A stretch of DNA of 64,000 nt from Saprospiraceae bacterium. GTDB taxonomy: Bacteria; Bacteroidota; Bacteroidia; Chitinophagales; Saprospiraceae. Numbering within the stretch: position 1 is the stretch's first letter; each line of letters starts with the position of its first letter. A program made the translations under genes and the position numbers. Location of the stretch: assembly GCA_013001595.1 (NCBI GenBank), contig JABDMH010000094.1, positions 1 through 64,000 of the forward strand, given 5' to 3'. The notes under the pieces are model-generated. The model was not told the DNA's origin. It saw nothing but the letters and a program-made list of their open reading frames with translations, and ran no database searches. This document shows positions 35,317-45,032 of this stretch, in pieces.

Positions 35317-36474
35317 TCAAAAATCGGCATGTTCGTCAAGTTTTTGCAAGGCAAAGGCGTAAGCTCCCATAGCGATGGCTTTGGGAGCCCCAAGTCTGGA
35401 AAGCGCTATACCCACCCGGGCCATATCATCATAATGTATGACCTTTTGGCTGCCCGGCACGGTGAGTTCTTTGTATCCACCTTTGGCGTAGACGTTGAAG
35501 CTGCTAGTATCCTGCAGGTTGAATACTTTGTATGAAAGCCGATTGAAGTTGGTACCGTCCACCCCATGATATTGTCTATTGATTTCGGACAGCATGGCAG
35601 GACCAAACAATTCCCAGGCTCCAGTTATTCCTCCTCCAAGCACCATTAAACCATCAACTAAGGCCACCACATTGGCTATAGAGCTACCCAGATTCTCACC
35701 ATATTGTCGATATGCTTCGATGGCTGCATTCTGGTCCCCCTCCTTCTTTTTCATTGCAATATTGAAAATATCTGCCGGCATTAATTCCCTATCAAATGGC
35801 TGATTGGACCTTTCGGCATATACTCTTTGGATGGCCCTAGTGCATGCACTCTCTTCGGCGTACCAATCAGGATGATACTTGTTGAGCGTATTGTGGATTT
35901 CAGCTGCACATGAATTGTCTCCCTGCAACATTTGACCATTTAGCACAATGCCACAACCAATTCCGGTTCCCAGAGTAAACCCTATTAGATTTTTATGTCT
36001 TTTACTACTCCCGGCGGCCTCTAGCCTATTATTAATTTCCGGTAACAACCCAAACAGAGCTTCGCCATGGGCGAATAGATCCCCATCATTATTTATAAAG
36101 ACCGGTATACCAAATTGCTCCCTGAGCATGGGTCCTAGGGCTATTCCTCCTCTAAATGAGGGGAAATTCGGCAAATCCCCAATGATCCCATTTTCATAAT
36201 CAGCAGGTCCTGGAAAGGCAAAACTTATTGCATCAGCATTGGCTGGCAGTTTAGACATTACGTTTTCAAACCCGCCAGTAATTACAGCTAGGCATGCCTC
36301 TAAATTATCGGCCTTCGAAGGAAATCTAATTGGCTCAACAATCTCTTTATTCCCCTGAATTGCAGAGAAGATAAAATTCGTGCCTCCAGCGTCCAAGGTC
36401 AGCACTATTCTTTGACAGTTTTTGATTTCGGATTTCTGCCCTGGTTCGGATAATCTTTGGTGGTTATTTGTCAT
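35317..36474 (-). CDS. ROK family sugar kinase
   Basis: I placed the start at the ATG at 36474 (MTNNHQRLSEPG), which still leaves 25 residues before the ROK domain; an upstream in-frame start at 36516 is possible. The phosphate-binding start is VLTLDAGGTNFIFSA, followed by ISFAFPGPADYENGIIGDLPNFPSF, FINNDGDLFAHGEALFG, IGFTLGTGIGCGIVLNG and VALVDGLMVLGGGITGAWELF, all ROK/actin-ATPase signatures. The catalytic Asp lies in INNDGD. The usual Cys-rich zinc motif of ROK is not intact (only HNTLNKYHPDWYAEESACT). It would phosphorylate a hexose released by the surrounding glycosidases in the cytoplasm. It has no DNA-binding domain, so it is a kinase and not a repressor. Confidence 0.88.
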   Translation of the reverse strand: MTNNHQRLSEPGQKSEIKNCQRIVLTLDAGGTNFIFSAIQGNKEIVEPIRFPSKADNLEACLAVITGGFENVMSKLPANADAISFAFPGPADYENGIIGDLPNFPSFRGGIALGPMLREQFGIPVFINNDGDLFAHGEALFGLLPEINNRLEAAGSSKRHKNLIGFTLGTGIGCGIVLNGQMLQGDNSCAAEIHNTLNKYHPDWYAEESACTRAIQRVYAERSNQPFDRELMPADIFNIAMKKKEGDQNAAIEAYRQYGENLGSSIANVVALVDGLMVLGGGITGAWELFGPAMLSEINRQYHGVDGTNFNRLSYKVFNLQDTSSFNVYAKGGYKELTVPGSQKVIHYDDMARVGIALSRLGAPKAIAMGAYAFALQKLDEHADF

Positions 36475-36764
36475 TTTCTTACACTTTTGCGATTCCCAAA
36501 TCAAACATTCCATCAATTATTTAGTGGCATTCTTTTGAACCAATACCGTTGCAAAGTTTAGAACCGCAAAGGATAGGATAATTGATTTTCTACACAATTG
36601 ACATCATTAATTCACTAGAAATCTACTTCGTAATATTTACTGCAGAGCCAAAGTATGTTTAGGTAATTCTTGTAATTTTTCTGGACATTCCTCCCATCTT
36701 CGTTGCTATACCCGTAGTACTTAAATTCAAGCCGTGCAACTCGTGTTTTCGATTTCATAGTTAT
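36475..36764. other. Gap between ROK kinase and GH95 genes
   Basis: About 290 bp, AT-rich, no coding frame or relic recognised. It probably holds the ROK gene promoter and the 3' flank of the GH95 gene. Confidence 0.4.
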
Positions 36765-39293
36765 TTATTGTCGAATCAAAACAAACGCTTCTCCTTCCTT
36801 AGTTTTCATGTCATATAAATAACATTCCTTTAGAGCATATTGCTTTGAGTCTGCTCCTTTAGAAATTATTGGTTCTCTGGTTTCCGTGGTTTGATAGAGA
36901 GTATGCTCATTCTCACTTTTGGCCTTTTGAAGCTGTGCATCTCCAACTAATTCAAGTTGGCCGTAGGATCGAATCCTACACTTACCACCTAATATGGATT
37001 TGATTTCGATTCTTGCTAGCTCTCCATCTTTCCACTCCATTGATTCGATAAGAAATCCACCACGCGCACGCAGTCCGGTAATGCTTCCGTTGGGCCAAGC
37101 TTCAGGAAGTGCCGGTAGTAGATGAATTTCATCATTATGACTTTGCAGTAACATCTCAGCTATTCCTGCTGTAGCACCAAAGTTGGCATCGATTTGAAAT
37201 ACCCTTCTGCCATTAAATAGGTTTGGGTTAAGTCCATGCATCACATGATTACTGAGTGCGGTATAGGCTTGATCGCCATTACCAACTCGAGCCCACAGAG
37301 AAATTCTCCACGCACCAGGCCAGCCACCTGTTTGCCCCCTTTGAATTAGTGATGTATGCGCTGCGTCAAACAACTTGGGAGTATCGTAGCGATTAATTTG
37401 ACTACTGGGATATAGTCCATAAAGATGTGAAACATGAGAATGGGGATTGGTCGGGTTATCCCAATCTAATTGCCATTCTTGAAGCTGACCATGACGACCA
37501 ATTTTCATGGGTGCTAGTAGTGCCTTAGTTTCTTTTAATTGAGACTGAAAATCTTTGTCGAGATCTAGTATTTCAGATGCATTTATGCAATTTGCAAATA
37601 GATCGCGTATGATTTGTGCATCCATAGTAGGTCCGGCACAAAGTGAAGCTCCGCTGCGATTTGAACTCATTCCATCTCTGTTTGTACCGCCATGGCTGTG
37701 CTCAGGAGAAATGGAAGGCGAGGTCATCAGGTATCCTTCATCATTCTCAACTAGCACGTCCAGGAAAAATTCTGCAGCCCCTTTCATAACAGGGTACGAT
37801 TTTTTCAGGAATTGGGTGTCCCTGGTATATAAATAATGCTCCCAAAGGTGTTGACAAAGCCATGCACCACCCGTAGGCCACATTCCCCAGTGTGCCCCAT
37901 CAACAGGAGCAGTGCCACGCCACAAATCGGTATTGTGATGCGTCACCCAACCGTTGGCATTGTAGTGAACTTTCGCCGTATTCCTTCCGGGTGTTTGCAA
38001 CTCAGTAGCCATTTGCAGAAACGGTTCGTGACATTCACTCAGGTTACAGACTTCTGCAACCCAGTAATTCATCTGAATATTGATATTGATCGTGTACTTA
38101 CTTGCCCAGGGTGGGTTGATTTCGCTATTCCATATACCCTGCAGGTTTAATGGTTGCGTACCGGGCCGCGAACCGGAAATCATCAAATAACGACCATACT
38201 GGAAGAGTTGCTGTGCTAAAAGCGGATCACTGGCCCCCTTCCTAATGTTACTAAGCCTTTCATCTGTAGGTCTATCATCATCTGATATTTTACCACCGAG
38301 ATCGATTGACACTCGTTCAAACAATTTTGAATAATCGTCGATATGGTTTTGATAGAGTCCTTGGAAGGATTTTTTCTGCACTAATTCCAAATATTTCTCC
38401 ACCTTTTTCAAAGGATCTCCACTCACATCATCATATTTTTCAAAACTGGTGGCCGCCACATAAACAATGGTAACAGCATCGGCATTTTTTACAGAAATTT
38501 GATCTCTTTGCGACAACACCGCTCCCCCTTTAGCCACCACCTTGGCCTCAGCCGCAAATCTGGTTCCTTCTTTCTCCCATGGTCCGATTAATCTTCTTGC
38601 ACCACTGCCTTCACCACCCTTACGCGGTGCAACCTCACCTGTCATCGTCAATATGTTTGAATTATTCGATTTTGATTCCGAGGGGTGCGGGCTTGTTAGA
38701 GACAGATCGAAATTGATTTGCCCCGGCTTATCGCACTCTATCTGCATAACAAGCGCCTGATCGGGATGAGAAGCAAATATGGTCCGGGTAAAATGTGCCC
38801 CATCTACTGTATAAGTGACTTTGCTTACGGCATGTTGCAAGTCGAGCTCGCGCACATAATCAGTTGATTTCGCCCCATTGGAAAAGGTGATAAAAAGATC
38901 ACAAAATGGTTGATAAGCCATTTGATATTTGGGAACACCCAACATTTTTTCTGCCAATTCTTCTGCCGCTATGTATTCCCCCTGTTCGAGTAATTTTCGG
39001 ACCCGTGAAAGGTGACCGTAAGCTTCTGGATTATCGTAGGAATGCGGACCTCCACTCCATAATGTTTCTTCGTTCAGCTGTAGGTGTTCCTCATCAACCC
39101 CACCATAAACCATAGCTCCGAGCCGGCCATTTCCTATTGGTAATGCCTCCGACCATTCAGTGGCCGGTTGTTTATACCAAAGCACTAAATCCCTACTATT
39201 CTGGACGTCTTGTTGTTGGTCACTGCAATTTATCTGGGTTGCAAGTAAAATCGCGACCAGGATGATTTTTAAGAGATCGAGTATGATTCTCAT
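36765..39293 (-). CDS. GH95 family alpha-L-fucosidase/alpha-L-galactosidase
   Basis: The 842-residue length is normal for GH95. After a signal sequence (possible lipobox near Cys23) the N-terminal beta-sandwich carries WYKQPATEWSEALPIGNGRLGAMVYGGV and LQLNEETLWSGGP, the most recognisable GH95 start. The (alpha/alpha) catalytic barrel shows LNLQGIWNSEINPPWASKYTININIQMNYW (Asn cluster at the active site), GAHWGMWPTGGAWLCQHLWEHY, SPSISPEHSH, GPTMDAQIIRDLF and GGWPGAWRISLWARVGNGDQAY, then NLFNGRRVFQIDANFGATAGIAEMLLQSH. GH95 enzymes cut terminal alpha-L-fucose or alpha-L-galactose by inversion. With four sulfatases nearby this points to a fucose- or L-galactose-containing sulfated glycan. Confidence 0.93.
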   Translation of the reverse strand: MRIILDLLKIILVAILLATQINCSDQQQDVQNSRDLVLWYKQPATEWSEALPIGNGRLGAMVYGGVDEEHLQLNEETLWSGGPHSYDNPEAYGHLSRVRKLLEQGEYIAAEELAEKMLGVPKYQMAYQPFCDLFITFSNGAKSTDYVRELDLQHAVSKVTYTVDGAHFTRTIFASHPDQALVMQIECDKPGQINFDLSLTSPHPSESKSNNSNILTMTGEVAPRKGGEGSGARRLIGPWEKEGTRFAAEAKVVAKGGAVLSQRDQISVKNADAVTIVYVAATSFEKYDDVSGDPLKKVEKYLELVQKKSFQGLYQNHIDDYSKLFERVSIDLGGKISDDDRPTDERLSNIRKGASDPLLAQQLFQYGRYLMISGSRPGTQPLNLQGIWNSEINPPWASKYTININIQMNYWVAEVCNLSECHEPFLQMATELQTPGRNTAKVHYNANGWVTHHNTDLWRGTAPVDGAHWGMWPTGGAWLCQHLWEHYLYTRDTQFLKKSYPVMKGAAEFFLDVLVENDEGYLMTSPSISPEHSHGGTNRDGMSSNRSGASLCAGPTMDAQIIRDLFANCINASEILDLDKDFQSQLKETKALLAPMKIGRHGQLQEWQLDWDNPTNPHSHVSHLYGLYPSSQINRYDTPKLFDAAHTSLIQRGQTGGWPGAWRISLWARVGNGDQAYTALSNHVMHGLNPNLFNGRRVFQIDANFGATAGIAEMLLQSHNDEIHLLPALPEAWPNGSITGLRARGGFLIESMEWKDGELARIEIKSILGGKCRIRSYGQLELVGDAQLQKAKSENEHTLYQTTETREPIISKGADSKQYALKECYLYDMKTKEGEAFVLIRQ

Positions 39294-39436
39294 CTGTTCA
39301 AAGCTGTCTATTTTTATCTTATCCCAATCTGTTGTGAGCGTCTTGATGAGTATAGCTCATTATCGCCTCTTTGAGGCTCATTACCAAATTTCTCATTTGC
39401 TTTCTGATTTGATGATTGGCTTAGTAGAGATTTTGT

Positions 39437-41410
39437 TTAGCGATAAAAGGGTTGCCAGGGCAGCCATCTAGGGCCATAATGCATCGGTGGAGCACCCACC
39501 TCAATCGCACCCAAATCTGGAGCCTCCCCTTTAAAATTCTCGTTGAGTGTGGGAATCACTACTCCTGCATCTACTGGTTTGCTATCCGGTTTTAAGTTAA
39601 AATTCAGATCCATTGCATGATGAACAGCATATTCATTATTGGGATTGGGGGCGGCTAAATGTTCAAAAATGTCGTAATCAACCTCCATACCGTGTGTTTC
39701 ATGTCCCGTTGCATCACTCATATCTGTGAGCGTTTCAAAGGTTTGCCATTCTTCTGGCTTAGGACGCTCGTACATGGTACTTCCCTTAGCTGGTGCGAAC
39801 CATTTGTATTGGGTCTTGACTCCCTTATTGGGTCTAAATCCATTATAATCTGAACTATAGGCTTCCGTTGCATTAGGCCAGATCATTATTTCTCGACCTG
39901 GCATGTCTCGACCTAGAAACAGGTTATTTCGCCAGTGAGCATTGGAATATGGTTCAGTCCTCGCTTGTTCACAAATGAGCGTATTGTTGAATACAAATAG
40001 GCCGGCCGGTTTGGCAGAAAACTTAAAAGAGATGCCACTGGGAACATTATAAGCAATGTTTCTGTAGAAATAAATAGGACCACCAAAGACAGGCTGAGCG
40101 CTAAACCCCCCTCTTTTGGCATTGACACCGCGATTTCTGAATACACGTACATTGTGCACACTTCCATCTGTCTCAATGAAGTCGTCGTTCATCATGTGCA
40201 TGTCATTCCCATAGATATCAATGGACGAAGCCCTGCGCTTTGGATCGCTTTCAGGAGAACCATAGGTAGAGACGCCAATGGCATCATGGAAATAGGCGAT
40301 TGAATTATGAGCGATGACATGTCCGGGTCCATAGACTTTAATCCCATAGTAGCTTACCATGAGATGAGATTTGTACAGCGGATTTCCAAAGCTTATCTTA
40401 TCTGGAGTACGGGGTCTTCCACCCCATCCTATTAGTCGGAATCGATCATCTCGCCCTATGATCAGGTTATCGGCAATATAGAAATCAGATGATCCTGCAT
40501 ATTCCGTCCACACAGCAGCCCCCACATTCTCGAAACGACAGTTTTTGACGGTCAGACCAATGGCTCCTGCTACTTCTTTCTGACCTGCATAAATGGCTAT
40601 ATCCGTATTGCGAAAAGTTAGATTTTCAAAGATGTGGTGTTCGGATGCCATTACATCCAGCAGTCGGTGATTGTTATCTCCATCAATTATCACCTCTCCA
40701 TCACCGGCTGCTTTTATAGTGATCGGTTTTTCAGGTGTTCCCTTCAGCGTAAGAGACATTAATCCGTCAAAAGGCGTCATCATGGGATCCACATAGTCCA
40801 ACCTTTCCACCCGATACAAACCTGCATGCAGCAACAATATGTCACCTGGTTTAATCCTTTTTTCCCAAACAACGGACCAATCACCCAATCCAGCGCCATA
40901 ATATGCTTGTAATATTCCGGTTGCGTTTGGCTCCTCCCTTGGGCCAAAGAAATCAGCAGGATAAACATGTATGGTATCACCCCCGGTATAAGACTTAGGC
41001 ACTGTACGTGTGGTTACCTTTACCGTTTGGCTGGCCTTTCCCTGTACACCGTCGGGATCCGACATTTCAAATTTGCACTCGTATTCAGTCCCTGGTTGTA
41101 CATTAAGAATGCTACCTGCAAAGCCATCAGGTACGGTATAATCAAGATGCTCTCTGGTACGAAAAATACGTTCGCCCCCAATACGTACCAATGGCATTGC
41201 ACCTCGCCAGGTACTTTCGCCGACTGCTCGAAATTGAACTTCCACCGTAGCATTTCGGTTTTCATCACCTGAAATCGACCATTCGAAGCCGAGATTTAGC
41301 AAAGTGGGATGCTCAACTGTGAATGTACCGGCATTGGTGTCATTCTTTTGAGCCAGACCCGCTCCAAAGCTCAGGATGGTAAAGCTTAATATAAATAATT
41401 GCTTAGACAT
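39437..41410 (-). CDS. Secreted right-handed parallel beta-helix enzyme with Fn3-like domain (paralogue 1)
   Basis: Signal peptide at residues 1-20 (MSKQLFILSFTILSFGAGLA). Residues 30-135 form a fibronectin-III-like domain (NLGFEWSISGDENRNATVEVQFR, TEYECKFEMSDPDGV). Residues 150-560 are a parallel beta-helix: KPGDILLLHAGLYRV, KPITIKAAGDGEVIIDG, HHIFENLTFRN, GLTVKNCRFENVG, GHVIAHNSIAYFHDAIGVSTYG, DDFIETDGSVHNVRVFRNRGVN and NNTLICEQAR. The tail reads DLGAIEVGAPPMHYG with a Trp-rich end. The fold is shared by PL6, GH28, GH110 and GH141; no family is certain. It likely cuts or debranches the polysaccharide outside the cell. It is a paralogue of the next gene and of a tail relic at 25.8 kb. Confidence 0.75.
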   Translation of the reverse strand: MSKQLFILSFTILSFGAGLAQKNDTNAGTFTVEHPTLLNLGFEWSISGDENRNATVEVQFRAVGESTWRGAMPLVRIGGERIFRTREHLDYTVPDGFAGSILNVQPGTEYECKFEMSDPDGVQGKASQTVKVTTRTVPKSYTGGDTIHVYPADFFGPREEPNATGILQAYYGAGLGDWSVVWEKRIKPGDILLLHAGLYRVERLDYVDPMMTPFDGLMSLTLKGTPEKPITIKAAGDGEVIIDGDNNHRLLDVMASEHHIFENLTFRNTDIAIYAGQKEVAGAIGLTVKNCRFENVGAAVWTEYAGSSDFYIADNLIIGRDDRFRLIGWGGRPRTPDKISFGNPLYKSHLMVSYYGIKVYGPGHVIAHNSIAYFHDAIGVSTYGSPESDPKRRASSIDIYGNDMHMMNDDFIETDGSVHNVRVFRNRGVNAKRGGFSAQPVFGGPIYFYRNIAYNVPSGISFKFSAKPAGLFVFNNTLICEQARTEPYSNAHWRNNLFLGRDMPGREIMIWPNATEAYSSDYNGFRPNKGVKTQYKWFAPAKGSTMYERPKPEEWQTFETLTDMSDATGHETHGMEVDYDIFEHLAAPNPNNEYAVHHAMDLNFNLKPDSKPVDAGVVIPTLNENFKGEAPDLGAIEVGAPPMHYGPRWLPWQPFYR

Positions 41411-41467
41411 ATTTAGGTCATTAGAGATCTACTTCGTTTATTCAAATGGCTTTTTCATTTTGCCTGA

Positions 41468-43450
41468 TCAGCGATAAAACTCCTTATCCGGATCAAGGTC
41501 GCGTGCTCCGTATATCACGGCAGGTCTACCGACTTCGAGTGCGCCCAGATCCGGTGCATTTCCATGGTAGTTGTCATTAATGTTTGGAATAATTACTCCC
41601 GCGTCTACCGCCTTTCCATTAGGATTTAGCTTAAAATTGAGATCTACTGCGTGATAAACAGGGCCAGGCATTTCACCCAACGATGTACCTACCGGCCCTT
41701 GAATCGGTTTCTGGAGATCCTCAAAAACATCATAGTCAACTGAGATTCCGTGAGCTTCAAGGCCGCTCGCTTCTCTCAAACTCTGTAATGTCTCAAATTC
41801 CTCCCACTCCCCAGTAGGTAACAGCCACCGAAATTGGTTTGCAGGACTTTCAGGACCTTGATTTGGCCGATATCCATTATAATCAGCAATTGAATAGGTG
41901 GTTGTATACGGAAATTTCGCAACATATGTTGGCCCGTCCGCACCAAGAATCAAATTATTCCGGTAGTTCGAATTTGGGTGCCCGCCCCCACCGTTGTTTT
42001 CGGCAATGAAAGTATTGTGATAAGCTGTGAGACCCGGAACCCCACCATGAATTTTAAGCGCTCCTCCCTTCTGCACATTGTAAAGTATGTTCCTAATATA
42101 ATAGGCAGGGCCACCAAATACCGGCTGCGCACTTATTCCACTCTGTGCAGTATTTACGCCTCTGTTCCGCATAATACGAATATTGTGCACGCCACCATCC
42201 GCTTCTACAAAGTCATCGACTTGCAGGTGTAGGTCATTGTTGTATATGTCGATTGAGACCGCTTTTAATTCCTGCTCCTTTTCAGGGGTTCCGTAGGTAG
42301 AAATACCAATGGCATCATGGAAGTATGCGATGGAATTGTGGGCAATTACATGCCCTGAACCATACACTTTGACGCCATAGTAAGAATCCAATAGATGTGT
42401 CCCATACGGAATTAAACCTTCCCGGTGAGCAGCCCAACCGTACACTCTGTAGCGATCATCGCGACCGATAATGACATTATCCTGGATCAGAAAGTTCTTT
42501 GAGCCGGCATATTCCGTGCGAATACCTTCACCAACCATCTCAAAGCGACACTTTCGCACCGTCAAATTACTTGCTCCTGTCAGGTGCTTCCTGCCTGCAT
42601 CGAAAACCCTGTCGACATTCCTAAAAGTGAGATTTTGGAAAATATGATGATCTGTGGCCATCACATTAAATAGATTGGCTGCTCCTGCACCATCAAAGAT
42701 AACTTCTCCATCCCCAGCTGCCTCGATGACGATCGGTCGCTCCGCAGTGCCCTTAGCCGTAAACCAGTAGGTACCATCGAATGGAATATTGTGCCAATCA
42801 GGATAGTTAAGAAGAACCCCCTGATAGAGTCCTCCATGGATTTTAATAATATCTCCTGGTTGAACCTTATCTTCACTTATCACATACCAATCTCCTTTGG
42901 TGTTTTTTGAACCGTTATAGGCAGAAACTAAACCTGGGTAATGCGGCTCTTCTTTTTCACCCGTGTAATATTGGGAGTATACATGTCTTACCCTTCCTTC
43001 ACGGTAAGCCTTAGGCTCAGCTCTAGTGGAAACAGTAACGACTTTAATCGCTTCTCCTTCCACGCCATCAGGATCTGCCAAGGTGAATCGGGTCTCATAT
43101 TCAGTATTCTGATTGAGATCTAAAATGCTTCCAGCAAACATATGTGGAGTGGTGTAATCAATACCTGCTCTTTCGATATGCTCGTCACCAATTCTTAGGA
43201 GCGACATTCCCTGCTTCCATTCATCACCAGAATTGGCTAGTCGGTACTCGACATTTACGGTGGCATTGCGGTTGTCATCGCCATCGATGTACCATTCGAA
43301 CCCCAAGTTGTTAAGTGTTGGAGGCTCTATAATAAAATCTCCTGGCTGAACTTTGTCCTGGGCATGTGAAAATTGCGGAAGAAGAAAACATAGAAATAGA
43401 AAGGCGCCATTCTTTAGCGTATCCAATGTGAGACTGCTTGTTTTTATCAT
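41468..43450 (-). CDS. Secreted right-handed parallel beta-helix enzyme with Fn3-like domain (paralogue 2)
   Basis: Start placed at the ATG at 43450, which has AAGAAGG just upstream and gives a signal peptide (TLKNGAFLFLCFLLPQFSHA); a start at 43480 adds ten residues. The architecture equals paralogue 1: an Fn3-like part (NLGFEWYIDGDDNRNATVNVEYR, TRFTLADPDGVEGEA), then beta-helix coils (QPGDIIKIHGGLYQG, RPIVIEAAGDGEVIFDG, HHIFQNLTFRNVDRV, GHVIAHNSIAYFHDAIGIST, DDFVEADGGVHNIRIMRNRGVN, YHNTFIAENNGGGG) and the ending DLGALEVGRPAVIYG. The conserved His/Asp-rich coil AYFHDAIG and the DDF(I/V)E segment are probably near the active site. The two genes lie 57 bp apart and look like an ancient tandem duplication. 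Confidence 0.75.
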   Translation of the reverse strand: MIKTSSLTLDTLKNGAFLFLCFLLPQFSHAQDKVQPGDFIIEPPTLNNLGFEWYIDGDDNRNATVNVEYRLANSGDEWKQGMSLLRIGDEHIERAGIDYTTPHMFAGSILDLNQNTEYETRFTLADPDGVEGEAIKVVTVSTRAEPKAYREGRVRHVYSQYYTGEKEEPHYPGLVSAYNGSKNTKGDWYVISEDKVQPGDIIKIHGGLYQGVLLNYPDWHNIPFDGTYWFTAKGTAERPIVIEAAGDGEVIFDGAGAANLFNVMATDHHIFQNLTFRNVDRVFDAGRKHLTGASNLTVRKCRFEMVGEGIRTEYAGSKNFLIQDNVIIGRDDRYRVYGWAAHREGLIPYGTHLLDSYYGVKVYGSGHVIAHNSIAYFHDAIGISTYGTPEKEQELKAVSIDIYNNDLHLQVDDFVEADGGVHNIRIMRNRGVNTAQSGISAQPVFGGPAYYIRNILYNVQKGGALKIHGGVPGLTAYHNTFIAENNGGGGHPNSNYRNNLILGADGPTYVAKFPYTTTYSIADYNGYRPNQGPESPANQFRWLLPTGEWEEFETLQSLREASGLEAHGISVDYDVFEDLQKPIQGPVGTSLGEMPGPVYHAVDLNFKLNPNGKAVDAGVIIPNINDNYHGNAPDLGALEVGRPAVIYGARDLDPDKEFYR

Positions 43451-43621
43451 GCCCTTCTTTAGAGATTTATACCTTTCCATTTTGTCTGATTTTGTTTTGA
43501 AATTAGAAAATCATGCTGCGATGAAGAAGAAATTCCAATAGTTAACTTAAGCTTTTCTCATTGACCATCTAAGAAATAAATGGTGCTTCTATTTTCCAAT
43601 AAGTATTTGATAATATTAATA

Positions 43622-45001
43622 TTAGTCTTCACTAAACTCATGCTTGAAGGCAAGCTCCAATTCCTTCCGGATTTTCCTACTGATTGGTGAATCATTTTCA
43701 GCTAAAATCGGCGCTTCTTCGAACCGATCATTTTTCATGTCAAATAACTTTCCATCATTATACAGCTTCCAGTCCACATTGCGTATGTATTTCATCCCGG
43801 AGCTTTTTCCTGAGGGCTCTGTTCCCCCAGGTTTTGGCAGCACGGACTCCTCTGCGTACGTCCAGGTGCGCTTCGATTTTCCTTTGTGAAATAGTACATG
43901 GGAAAAACTCAATCCATCAATATCCCTGCTGATTGCCTCGGGTGCTTGGGCCAAATCAAGAAAAGTTGGTAAGAAATCAGTGAAATCTATTAGATCATCC
44001 ACCACCTGTCTTTCTTCGATCATACCAGGCCAATTGGCAATCATCGGTACTCGGGTCCCTCCATCGGTAAGGGTAGCTTTACCTCCAGGAATTTTAAGAC
44101 CATTTTGCATGGAGAAAAGTGGTTCTTTGATTAATTCCCTTCCTTCGGCTCTAACAATTAAATTTTGTGGAGTGCCATTGTCTGCCACAAAAAGTATCAA
44201 CGTTTTCTCTCTCAGCTGCAATGCATTAAGTGCCGCGATCAAGCGACCAACAGCTCGATCCATTTCTGCAACCATCTCTGGGTAATTATCGTAGCGATCA
44301 AACGGACTATGTGGTACAGGTGTCTCCAGATCATCGGTAACTTCGTGGCATAGTGCCATCGAGTAATAGGCGATAAATGGAGTTTCTCGATTTGTCTCCA
44401 TAAACTCAATTAAGCTTCTCGTGTACAAATCAGGGCCGTAATGCAGCTTTGTATCCGTTCTTACCTGACCATTTCGGTAAATCAATGGTTCGTAATATCT
44501 CGAACCTTCGTGCCATCCAAAAAGGTCGGAATGTTGAAAACCAAGTCTGGTTGGATGTTGAGGATCATCTCTAAGTAAGGTGAGTTGCCATTTTCCGGCA
44601 ATGCCTGTCGCATACCCATTGGCGTGCATTAAACTGGAAAACGTATGCTTCTCCTCCGATTTTGGGAAGTCACCCCAACTAACATCACCAAAACGAGTTG
44701 GATATTTACCAGTCATGATCGTAAGCCTGGAAGGTACACATGTTGGCATACTATATGTATGCAGGAACTTCATTCCCGTTCGCGCCAATTCGTCGATATG
44801 GGGTGTCTTATAGGATTCTCCTCCATAGCAACCAAGTACTTCCTGTCCAACATCATCTGCGAGAATAAATAGGATGTTTGGTTTATCTCTGTTGTCATGT
44901 TCAAATTCATTTTGCTGGGCAAATGTCTGTGGTTGGCAGGACATGCATATCGCGCTTATTAGGACAGTTACTACAATAGGAATTACCTTTCCTAATCTCA
45001 T
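43622..45001 (-). CDS. Type I sulfatase with C-V-P-S-R motif, lipoprotein
   Basis: I use the ATG at 45001 ([22 protein letters not shown], Cys22 lipobox). Asp49-Asp50 lie in [14 protein letters not shown], the formylglycine motif is C88-V-P-S-R, Lys occurs in [11 protein letters not shown] (the His usual two residues later is Gln here), and Asp-Asn occurs in [10 protein letters not shown]. The rest, including [21 protein letters not shown], is ordinary for S1 sulfatases. The GKW-Q in place of GKWH is a real deviation at a residue that normally contacts the sulfate. It is followed at 31 bp by another sulfatase on the same strand, so the pair is probably one operon. Confidence 0.9.
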   Translation of the reverse strand: MRLGKVIPIVVTVLISAICMSCQPQTFAQQNEFEHDNRDKPNILFILADDVGQEVLGCYGGESYKTPHIDELARTGMKFLHTYSMPTCVPSRLTIMTGKYPTRFGDVSWGDFPKSEEKHTFSSLMHANGYATGIAGKWQLTLLRDDPQHPTRLGFQHSDLFGWHEGSRYYEPLIYRNGQVRTDTKLHYGPDLYTRSLIEFMETNRETPFIAYYSMALCHEVTDDLETPVPHSPFDRYDNYPEMVAEMDRAVGRLIAALNALQLREKTLILFVADNGTPQNLIVRAEGRELIKEPLFSMQNGLKIPGGKATLTDGGTRVPMIANWPGMIEERQVVDDLIDFTDFLPTFLDLAQAPEAISRDIDGLSFSHVLFHKGKSKRTWTYAEESVLPKPGGTEPSGKSSGMKYIRNVDWKLYNDGKLFDMKNDRFEEAPILAENDSPISRKIRKELELAFKHEFSED

Positions 45002-45032
45002 ATATATCATTAGAATTAATTTACAAAATGCT

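Noticed and set aside
35251-35535. Plus-strand frame of 94 codons at the ROK gene end
   Set aside because: It is antisense to the conserved ROK C-terminus.
35317-36474. ROK protein considered as a transcriptional repressor of the block
   Set aside because: No N-terminal helix-turn-helix is present; it has a kinase-only layout.
39365-39377. GCCTC-TTT-GAGGC hairpin between the beta-helix and GH95 genes
   Set aside because: Five base pairs without a T-run is too weak to call a terminator.
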